A model generated the notes under the pieces. It saw only the letters and a list, made by a program, of their open reading frames with translations. It did not search any database and was not told the origin of the DNA. Position numbers and translations under genes: made by a program. This document shows positions 1-5,317 of a stretch of 5,317 bases of DNA, piece by piece (position 1 is the first letter of the stretch; each line of letters opens with the position of its first letter). The DNA lies in the NCBI GenBank assembly GCA_900552295.1, contig URZB01000125.1, forward strand, positions 1 through 5,317. Reading direction: 5' to 3'. This stretch comes from an uncultured Collinsella sp. Its GTDB lineage: Bacteria; Actinomycetota; Coriobacteriia; Coriobacteriales; Coriobacteriaceae.

Positions 1-2
1 AC

Positions 3-1850
3 AAAGAGCTCGTCAAATTGATACATGCCGAGGCGCGCCGCGAGGGTGCCGACAAACGCGATTTGGCCAAGCGCCGCCTGCTGCCGTTTTACCAGCGGGT
101 TAAACGTGAGGAGCCGGCTCGGTGGGCTGCGTGGAATGTCGATTCCGATCTGGAACGTCAACTGCTGCAGGTGCTGCGTATGAAGCCGCGCCGCACGGCT
201 TCGGGCGTGGCGACCATTACCGTCATCACCAAGCCCTGGCCGTGCTCGGGCGATTGCCTGTTTTGCCCCAACGACCTGCGCATGCCCAAGAGCTATCTGC
301 ACGCCGAGCCGGCATGCGCCCGTGCGGAGCAAAATTGCTTTGACCCGTATCTGCAGGTGAGTGCCCGTTTGACGGCGCTTTCGCAGATGGGGCATGCGAC
401 CGACAAGATAGAGCTCATTGTGCTCGGTGGCACCTGGAGCGACTATCCGCAAGGGTATCAGACATGGTTTATGTCAGAGCTTTTCCGTGCGCTCAATGAC
501 GATGCCGTCGCCGGCGTGGCTGCCAACCCCATGTTGGCGCGTCCGGGCATCAGCCGTGCCGAGGCGGGGCGTCTACTCGATGACGCTCCCGCCGATGCCC
601 TGCCGCCGGTGGTAACAGAGCGCCGTGAGCGCTATCGGGCTGCCGGTATTGCGACCGACGAGGCCGAGCTTGCGAGCGGTGTTGCCGACGAGCAGGGGCG
701 TGTGGATGTTGCCGTGGGCGGCTATAACCGCGCGGTGAGTCGTCTGTACGGCCCTGGTACGCCGTGGGGCGAGGTCGCCGAGTGGCAGACGACCACGATG
801 GAGGAGCTTGAACGTCAGCAGCGCATCAACGAGACGGCGAAGCATCGCGTGGTGGGGCTCGTTATCGAGACGCGCCCCGATGCCGTGACGCCACAGGCGC
901 TCACGCTCATTCGTCGCCTGGGCTGCACCAAGATTCAGATGGGCATCCAAAGCCTTGACCAGCACCTGCTCGATATCAACGAGCGTCGCATTTCGGTGGC
1001 GCAGATCGAGCGGGCGTTTTCGCTTGCGCGCCTGTTTGGCTTTAAGATCCACGCGCATTTTATGCTTAACTTGCTGGGCGCCACGCCCGAGGGGGACAAG
1101 CGCGACTACGAGTGCTTTATGACCGAGGGGGCCTTTATGCCCGACGAGGTCAAGGTCTACCCGTGCGCGCTCATCGAGGGCTCGCGTCTGGTGGGCTGCT
1201 ATGAGCGCGGCGAGTGGCGTCCCTATACCGAGGAAGAGCTGCTCGATGTATTGGCCGACGACATCGTGGTGACGCCGGCGTTCTGCCGCATCAGTCGCAT
1301 GATCCGCGACTTTAGCTCCGACGACATCATGGTGGGCAACAAGAAACCCAACCTGCGCCAGCTCGTTGAGAACCGCTTGGCGGCTCGTGGGGAAGGCGCG
1401 ACGGTGCGCGAGATTCGCTATCGTGAGATCAGTACCGCGGGTGCCGACTTGGACGAGCTATCTCTTGATGAGGAAGTGACGTACGAGACACCGGTGACTT
1501 ACGAGCGCTTTTTGCAGTGGGTGACGCAGCAGGGCAAGATCGCGGGCTTTTTGCGGTTGTCGCTGCCCGACCATTCGTTTGTTGCCGCGCATGCGGACGA
1601 GTTGCCGACGACGCCGGACGAGGCGATGATTCGCGAGGTGCACGTGTATGGCATGGCGGCACGCGTGGGTGACCAGGGCCAGGCGGCGCAGCATCACGGG
1701 TTGGGGCGTTTGCTCGTAGAGCGTGCGTGCGAGATTGCCCGGGATGCCGGCTATGCGCGCATCAACGTGATCAGCGCGATTGGTACGCGCGAGTACTATC
1801 GCCATCTTGGATTTTATGACCATGGCCTTTATCTGCAAAAGGAGCTCTAG
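3..1850 (+). CDS. elp3: Elp3-family tRNA U34 carboxymethyl-modifying enzyme (radical SAM/GNAT), 5' end outside window
   Basis: The product probably builds the cm5 group on wobble uridine 34 of tRNAs: the radical SAM domain makes a 5'-deoxyadenosyl radical and the GNAT-like domain holds acetyl-CoA. Residues are numbered from the TTG at 18. Seen: the family stretch KPRRTASGVA (56-65), the iron-sulfur cysteines CSGDCLFC (C76, C80, C83), LGGTW (136-140), IETRPD (283-288), MGIQS, the HAHFML region, and a C-terminal GNAT domain with IREVHVYG, the acetyl-CoA loop QHHGLGR (558-564) and REYYRHLGF (591-599). These match eukaryotic Elp3 closely. The frame is open upstream of the TTG (KELVK precedes it) and the TTG has no convincing ribosome binding site, so the true start lies left of the window. 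Two oddities are an insertion of about 95 residues at ~163-258 and a cysteine spacing shorter than in eukaryotic Elp3. Bacterial and archaeal Elp3 proteins act without the other Elongator subunits. Family assignment is firm; the exact tRNA targets are inferred. Confidence 0.93.
   Translation, partial: KELVKLIHAEARREGADKRDLAKRRLLPFYQRVKREEPARWAAWNVDSDLERQLLQVLRMKPRRTASGVATITVITKPWPCSGDCLFCPNDLRMPKSYLHAEPACARAEQNCFDPYLQVSARLTALSQMGHATDKIELIVLGGTWSDYPQGYQTWFMSELFRALNDDAVAGVAANPMLARPGISRAEAGRLLDDAPADALPPVVTERRERYRAAGIATDEAELASGVADEQGRVDVAVGGYNRAVSRLYGPGTPWGEVAEWQTTTMEELERQQRINETAKHRVVGLVIETRPDAVTPQALTLIRRLGCTKIQMGIQSLDQHLLDINERRISVAQIERAFSLARLFGFKIHAHFMLNLLGATPEGDKRDYECFMTEGAFMPDEVKVYPCALIEGSRLVGCYERGEWRPYTEEELLDVLADDIVVTPAFCRISRMIRDFSSDDIMVGNKKPNLRQLVENRLAARGEGATVREIRYREISTAGADLDELSLDEEVTYETPVTYERFLQWVTQQGKIAGFLRLSLPDHSFVAAHADELPTTPDEAMIREVHVYGMAARVGDQGQAAQHHGLGRLLVERACEIARDAGYARINVISAIGTREYYRHLGFYDHGLYLQKEL
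1839..1844 (+). promoter_or_regulatory. Shine-Dalgarno site for the spermidine-synthase-like gene
   Basis: AAGGAG lies six bases upstream of the ATG at 1851, inside the last codons of the Elp3 gene. It fixes the start of the second gene and shows that the gene is translated from the Elp3 transcript, with stop and start codons directly adjacent (TAGATG). Confidence 0.85.
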
Positions 1851-2729
1851 ATGAACAAGCCAAGTGTTTCTGCCGGCGTCGTTGCCGGCGTTGCTCTGGG
1901 GGCCGCGGCGCTTGGTGCGGCCGCTGTCGCTGTTCGTGCTGCCTGTCTGCAAGTTGCGCGAACCCGCAATGGGTTGGCGCGTGTGAAGCGCGTGCACGAT
2001 GAGTGCGGCGATGAGATTCGCGTGTTGGTGCAAGGCGGCGTCTACCAAAGCGCGAGCTATGTCGGTGAGCGTTGGGCCGAGCCCGTCTTTGCGTACTATC
2101 GTGCGTTTGACGACGTGTTTGAGTCCGAGGATGCGATGCGCGACGCTTATGGTCACGGCATCGACCGTATGCTTATGCTGGGCGGCGGCGGGTTTGCCTA
2201 TCCTAAATTCGCCCTGATGTCGCACGAGGGCTTGCGCATGGACGTCATCGAGTATGACGGAGAGATTACGCGCCTGGCGCGCCGCTGGTTCTACCTAGAC
2301 GAGCTGGAGCGCGCGGCGGGCGATCGCCTGCGGGTGATAACCGCTGAGGCTCGCTCGTATCTGGGTGTGACGAGCGTGGGCCATCGTCGCTACGACGTGG
2401 TCGTGAGCGATTGCTTTGGCGGTGCCGAGCCCGTGCGCGAGCTGGCGACCGTTGAAGCGTTGCGTTTAGTGCGGGGCAGCCTAAATGTTGGGGGCGTCTA
2501 CGTCGCCAATATCGTGAGCGCAAACGAGGGGAGCGACGTGACGTTCCTGCGCGACTGCGCTGCCACGGCACTCGAGGTATTCGCCCATGCCTGGGTGGTC
2601 CCGTGCGGCGATGCGGAGTTCGGCGGCGAGGAGAACTACCTGCTCATCGCCAGCGACGGCAACTACGCCTTTGCCGAAGCCGTGCCCTTCGACACCGACT
2701 TCATCGGCACCGTTCTTCACGACAAATAG
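1851..2729 (+). CDS. Membrane-anchored spermidine-synthase-like (class I SAM-methyltransferase fold) protein
   Basis: 292 residues. An Ala/Gly/Val-rich hydrophobic segment at about 8-28, followed by basic residues, looks like an N-terminal membrane anchor or uncleaved signal, leaving a soluble domain. That domain resembles polyamine aminopropyltransferases: GGVYQS (62-67), the nucleotide loop LMLGGGG (108-114), the ribose-binding acid in VIEYD (132-136), AEARSYL (165-171), and YDVVVSD (181-187). In true spermidine synthases the glycine loop reads GGGDG and the catalytic loop DSSDP or DSTDP. Here the loop Asp is Gly114, and the second Asp of the catalytic loop is Gly190 in SDCFGG, although Asp187 remains. 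I therefore infer a non-canonical member whose substrate is unknown, perhaps not a polyamine enzyme at all. Such spermidine-synthase-like proteins without clear function are common in actinobacteria. The start is set by a good ribosome binding site; the stop-to-start junction with Elp3 implies coupled translation. A SAM-dependent methyltransferase is the main alternative. Confidence 0.85.
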   Translation: MNKPSVSAGVVAGVALGAAALGAAAVAVRAACLQVARTRNGLARVKRVHDECGDEIRVLVQGGVYQSASYVGERWAEPVFAYYRAFDDVFESEDAMRDAYGHGIDRMLMLGGGGFAYPKFALMSHEGLRMDVIEYDGEITRLARRWFYLDELERAAGDRLRVITAEARSYLGVTSVGHRRYDVVVSDCFGGAEPVRELATVEALRLVRGSLNVGGVYVANIVSANEGSDVTFLRDCAATALEVFAHAWVVPCGDAEFGGEENYLLIASDGNYAFAEAVPFDTDFIGTVLHDK

Positions 2730-2755
2730 GTCTCCCCGTCCCAAAAAGACTGGTC
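2730..2755. other. 26-bp convergent intergenic junction with a short palindrome
   Basis: Only 26 bases separate the stop codon of the spermidine-synthase-like gene (+) from that of the helicase (-). A 5-bp palindrome, AAGAC-tg-GTCTT (2746-2757), overlaps the helicase stop codon. There is no GC-rich hairpin with a U-tract, so I do not call an intrinsic terminator. Both transcripts probably run into the opposite gene, or termination uses Rho or a site I cannot recognise. Confidence 0.5.
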
Positions 2756-5200
2756 TTAGGCGTGGTCGCGCCAGCCGAGAACGCGCTGCTTCATGCCTTC
2801 GATGTCGAGCACGCCTTCGGCAAAGCCTTTGCGCACGAGCTCCTCGGGAACGTACTCGTCGTAGCGATCAAAATAAGGCACCTCGCCGGGATAGACGAGC
2901 TCGATGGGATTGAAGTCCTTCTCGGCCTCGGCGGCGAGCACCTCAAAGAACGTCTCCTCGTCAGCCTTCATCTTAAACTGCATAAAGTACGGGCGCGATG
3001 GGTCGAGTCCGCGAAGGCCCAGCTCCGCGGCACATTTAATCTTGAGCATACGTTCGAGCGCCAGAAAGGCGTAGCTGCCCAACCAGGGGAAGAGCACCCA
3101 GGTATCGCCGCCCAGGTTGATGAGTGGCTTGGTCCCTGCGCCCGAAATCTCGGCCGTATGGCGAGCCTGCGCCAAGCGGGCCCGCGCGTTACCCATAAGG
3201 TACGGATATGCCGCGTGCTCGTTGAGCGCCTTGCGCATGCGCTCGAGTACATGTGTGTTGATATCACCGGGGCAGTCGCCAAAGTAGGCCGGCACACGGC
3301 CCTTGACCTGCGTGGCAAAGACGGTATGGCGCTTCCAGTCCACTTCCTCGACAATCCAGCAGTGTCCGGCGATGGCGATGCGCTCACCGGGCGGTGGCGG
3401 GTTGACGATCGTGCCCAATTCGGCCGACTCGCTACGAACGGTGAACTCCTCGTTTTCCTGGAATACGGCGTAGAACTTAAAGTTGTTAATGATGCGCTCT
3501 CCCGCGAGACCCACGATGAGTCCGCCGCCCTCGGTGACCTGGATATGGTCGATCTTAATGAGGTGACGAAGCAATACGCGATAGTCATCGGCCGAGATGC
3601 GATGGAAATAGCTGAGCGTGAGCACGCGCTGGGCAAGTTCGGCCGGCGTGAGCTCGCCGGTGCTGGCGAGGGTCGACATAGTCTGGTGATAGAGCAGGCT
3701 GTAGGGGAGTCGATCGAGCTCGGGCGGCTCGACCCACTTTTCCTCGCGATAGAGTTGTACGAGCGCGATACCCTGCAGGAGCTTCCATGGAATGGTTTCG
3801 GGCATCATCGTGCGCGGTTCGGGCTCTTCCTCGCGCATGACAAACCACATCTCGGGCGGAAGGTCGCGGCGTCCCGTGCGGCCCATTCGCTGCAAAAAGG
3901 AGCTGACGGTAAACGGCGCATCGATCTGGAACGCGCGCTCCAGGCGGCCGATATCGATACCGAGCTCCAGCGTAGAGGTGGTGACGGTTGTCTGCGCCTG
4001 CTCCTCGTCGCGCATGAGCTCCTCGGCCGTCTCGCGCAGCGATGCCGAAAGGTTGCCGTGATGGATTAGAAAGCGGTCGGGCTCGTGTCGACTTTCGCAG
4101 TAGCTGCGCAGCATGGAACACACGGCCTCTGCCTCCTCACGCGAGTTGGCAAAGACCAGGCACTTGCGGCCGCGCGTATGCTCAAAGATATAGCCCATAC
4201 CGGGGTCGGCGTTGTCGGGCGCCGTGTCGGTGGGGTTGAGAAGCGCCTGCTCGGTCGCTCGTGGGATGTCGACTTCGCCCTCGGGGGCCGAGGAAGTGCG
4301 ACGGTCTTTGGGAGCGGCCTTGCCCCGTGCCCGCTCACGACGTTGACGGCGTTCCTCCTGTGTAAGCTGTCCGCTGTGGCGCACGTCTTGGGCGCCAGCC
4401 GGCAGCGCCGCGGGCGCCGCCGGCTCAATACGCTCGCAAGCAAGCATCTCGGCTTCTTGTGGACCCGTGCTCTCGAATCCCCACTGCTGTGCCTGGGGAC
4501 CCGAGTTGTAGAAGTGCTCCATGGAGATGCGCCACACGCGGCGCGGTTCCTCAAAGCGGGGGATGATGCAATCGCGTCCTGTTCCCTGTGAGAGAAAGGC
4601 GCCCGTGCGCTCGGGGTCGCCGATGGTGGCAGAAAGGCCGATGCGGCGGGGCTGCACGCCCGCCATGCGCGAGAGGCGCTCGATAAGGCAGAGCGTCTGA
4701 CCGCCGCGGTCGCCGCGCATGAGCGAATGAACCTCGTCGATAACCACATAGCGCAGGTCGCAGAACATACGAGGGATTGCCATGTGCTTATGGATCAGGA
4801 GCGCCTCGAGCGACTCAGGCGTAATCTGCAAGATACCGCTTGGTTTTTTGATGAGCTTAGCCTTGTGCGACTGCGAAACATCGCCATGCCAGTGCCAGAC
4901 GGGGATATCGGCCTCTTCGCACAGGTCGTTGAGGCGGACGAACTGATCATTGATGAGTGCCTTGAGGGGGCCGATGTAGAGGGCGCCAACGCTCGCGGGC
5001 GGGTTCTCCCAAAACTCGGTCAGGATGGGAAAGAAGGCTGCCTCGGTTTTGCCGGAAGCCGTGGATGCCGTCAGGAGCACATTGTCCTGAGTGTTAAAGA
5101 TGGCATCAGCTGCTGCAACCTGGATGGAGCGTAGACTCTCCCAATCGTGGGAGTAGATGAAGTCTTGGATAAACGGGGCGTAGCGGTCAAAGGCGTTCAC
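2756..5200 (-). CDS. Lhr-like superfamily 2 ATP-dependent DNA helicase
   Basis: 814 residues from the GTG at 5200. The product should be an ATP-driven 3'-5' DNA translocase/helicase of the Lhr-core type, a family tied to DNA repair. Seen in order: motif I TASTASGKTE (44-53, Lys51), motif Ia IGPLKAL (76-82), motif Ib TPESLEAL (127-134), motif II DEVH (155-158), motif III SAT (190-192), motif IV CLVFANS (347-353), motif V TSTLELGIDIG (408-418) and motif VI QRMGRTGR (437-444). After these come a probable winged helix (~500-570), a beta-rich segment with GERIAIAGHCWIVEEVDW (605-622) like the region after the winged helix in Lhr, and a C-terminal domain to 814. The length fits Lhr-core without the long C-terminal extension of mycobacterial Lhr. 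No four-cysteine DUF1998-type cluster is present, which argues against MrfA/YprA. A charged, low-complexity stretch (~255-330) separates the two RecA domains. The GTG is preferred over an upstream in-frame TTG (5230) because a strong ribosome binding site lies just before it. The gene stands alone on this strand here; general family is certain, Lhr subtype likely. Confidence 0.9.
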   Translation of the reverse strand: MNAFDRYAPFIQDFIYSHDWESLRSIQVAAADAIFNTQDNVLLTASTASGKTEAAFFPILTEFWENPPASVGALYIGPLKALINDQFVRLNDLCEEADIPVWHWHGDVSQSHKAKLIKKPSGILQITPESLEALLIHKHMAIPRMFCDLRYVVIDEVHSLMRGDRGGQTLCLIERLSRMAGVQPRRIGLSATIGDPERTGAFLSQGTGRDCIIPRFEEPRRVWRISMEHFYNSGPQAQQWGFESTGPQEAEMLACERIEPAAPAALPAGAQDVRHSGQLTQEERRQRRERARGKAAPKDRRTSSAPEGEVDIPRATEQALLNPTDTAPDNADPGMGYIFEHTRGRKCLVFANSREEAEAVCSMLRSYCESRHEPDRFLIHHGNLSASLRETAEELMRDEEQAQTTVTTSTLELGIDIGRLERAFQIDAPFTVSSFLQRMGRTGRRDLPPEMWFVMREEEPEPRTMMPETIPWKLLQGIALVQLYREEKWVEPPELDRLPYSLLYHQTMSTLASTGELTPAELAQRVLTLSYFHRISADDYRVLLRHLIKIDHIQVTEGGGLIVGLAGERIINNFKFYAVFQENEEFTVRSESAELGTIVNPPPPGERIAIAGHCWIVEEVDWKRHTVFATQVKGRVPAYFGDCPGDINTHVLERMRKALNEHAAYPYLMGNARARLAQARHTAEISGAGTKPLINLGGDTWVLFPWLGSYAFLALERMLKIKCAAELGLRGLDPSRPYFMQFKMKADEETFFEVLAAEAEKDFNPIELVYPGEVPYFDRYDEYVPEELVRKGFAEGVLDIEGMKQRVLGWRDHA

Positions 5201-5204
5201 GGGG

Positions 5205-5212
5205 CCTCCTTT
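5205..5212 (-). promoter_or_regulatory. Shine-Dalgarno site deciding the helicase start
   Basis: On the minus strand AAAGGAGG ends four bases before the GTG at 5200-5198. The spacing is slightly short, but the match to the 16S rRNA tail is very strong. It lies inside the ten-residue extension that a TTG start at 5230 would give, so it makes the GTG the likely start and the protein 814 residues long. Confidence 0.8.
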
Positions 5213-5282
5213 CAAAAACGAATCTCTCAATGCGGTGGGCAGTGGCTTGCTGCATTACTGCCTCGACGTTTGCCCAGATAAA

Positions 5283-5317
5283 ACCTGCCAAAATAAACCT
5301 GTCCCTTTTTGGCAGGT
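5283..5317 (-). terminator. Perfect 11-bp inverted repeat at the right edge, candidate intrinsic terminator or dispersed repeat
   Basis: ACCTGCCAAAA (5283-5293) and TTTTGGCAGGT (5307-5317) are exact reverse complements separated by 13 bases. Read on the minus strand, the stem is followed by TTTAT, a short U-tract, so it could end a minus-strand gene lying beyond the right edge. On the plus strand the bases after the stem lie outside the window, so bidirectional use cannot be judged. The AT-rich upper stem and fairly large loop are not ideal for a terminator. A palindromic intergenic repeat (REP-like) is the main alternative. Confidence 0.45.

Noticed and set aside
18..20. TTG as the true start of the Elp3 gene
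   Set aside because: The frame is open to the left edge with plausible residues (KELVK) before the TTG, and there is no good ribosome binding site, so the gene most likely starts outside the window.
573..1058. A 161-codon minus-strand frame inside the Elp3 gene
   Set aside because: It is antisense to conserved radical SAM sequence (IETRPD region) and has the His/Arg/Leu-rich look of a shadow frame.
1458..2225. A 255-codon open frame on the minus strand across the Elp3/spermidine-synthase-like junction
   Set aside because: It is antisense to the GNAT domain of Elp3 and to the Rossmann fold of the next gene, both strongly supported, and it shows no motif of its own.
2603..4069. A 488-codon open frame on the plus strand opposite the helicase
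   Set aside because: It lies fully antisense to a gene with all SF2 helicase motifs and starts inside the end of the preceding gene. Its first part is an Arg-rich out-of-frame read, it shows no recognisable domain and it has no ribosome binding site. Codon bias in GC-rich genes keeps such antisense frames open.
2756..5200. The helicase as part of an anti-phage defence system
   Set aside because: Stand-alone SF2 helicases with Lhr features are usually chromosomal repair genes. No nuclease, methyltransferase, toxin or mobile-element gene lies in the visible neighbourhood, though the region right of base 5317 is unseen.
5228..5230. TTG start for the helicase, adding ten residues
   Set aside because: The strong AAAGGAGG lies within this extension and points to the GTG at 5200; the extra residues do not look like part of the domain.
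5201..5317. A sigma-70-type promoter for the helicase
   Set aside because: Minus-strand TTGGCA and TAATGC boxes can be picked out but not at a proper spacing, so no promoter can be supported.

Overview
The window is GC-rich (roughly 60 % by eye) bacterial DNA holding three long genes and almost no intergenic space. Strong AAGGAG-type ribosome binding sites and a stand-alone bacterial Elp3 fit a high-GC, probably anaerobic, Gram-positive host. The gut actinobacteria of the Coriobacteriia (Collinsella/Olsenella-like) are my best guess, but this is an inference from style and not something the sequence proves.

Layout. Bases 3-1850 (+) encode the bulk of an Elp3-family enzyme (radical SAM plus GNAT acetyltransferase), whose frame runs off the left edge. 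It is followed without a gap, stop codon touching start codon, by 1851-2729 (+), a membrane-anchored protein with a spermidine-synthase-like fold. That protein lacks several acidic residues expected of a true aminopropyltransferase. These two genes look like one translationally coupled operon. After a 26-bp convergent junction comes a large SF2 DNA helicase of the Lhr type, 2756-5200 (-). The last ~117 bases (5201-5317) are the helicase 5' leader and, at the right edge, a perfect 11-bp inverted repeat that may be a terminator or a member of a dispersed repeat family.

How the genes fit together. Elp3 is expected to modify the wobble uridine of tRNAs using SAM and acetyl-CoA. The second gene has a SAM/decarboxy-SAM-type Rossmann fold, and its link to Elp3 rests only on the tight coupling. 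The helicase is transcribed from the opposite strand and is best read as an independent DNA-repair type gene. I see no nuclease, ligase, toxin, methyltransferase-restriction pair, CRISPR array, transposase, tRNA or rRNA.

I did not find a clear undescribed system. The points most worth checking are the ~95-residue insertion and shortened cysteine motif in Elp3, its coupling to a degenerate spermidine-synthase-like partner, the charged insertion between the two RecA domains of the helicase, and the right-edge inverted repeat with its alternative pairing.
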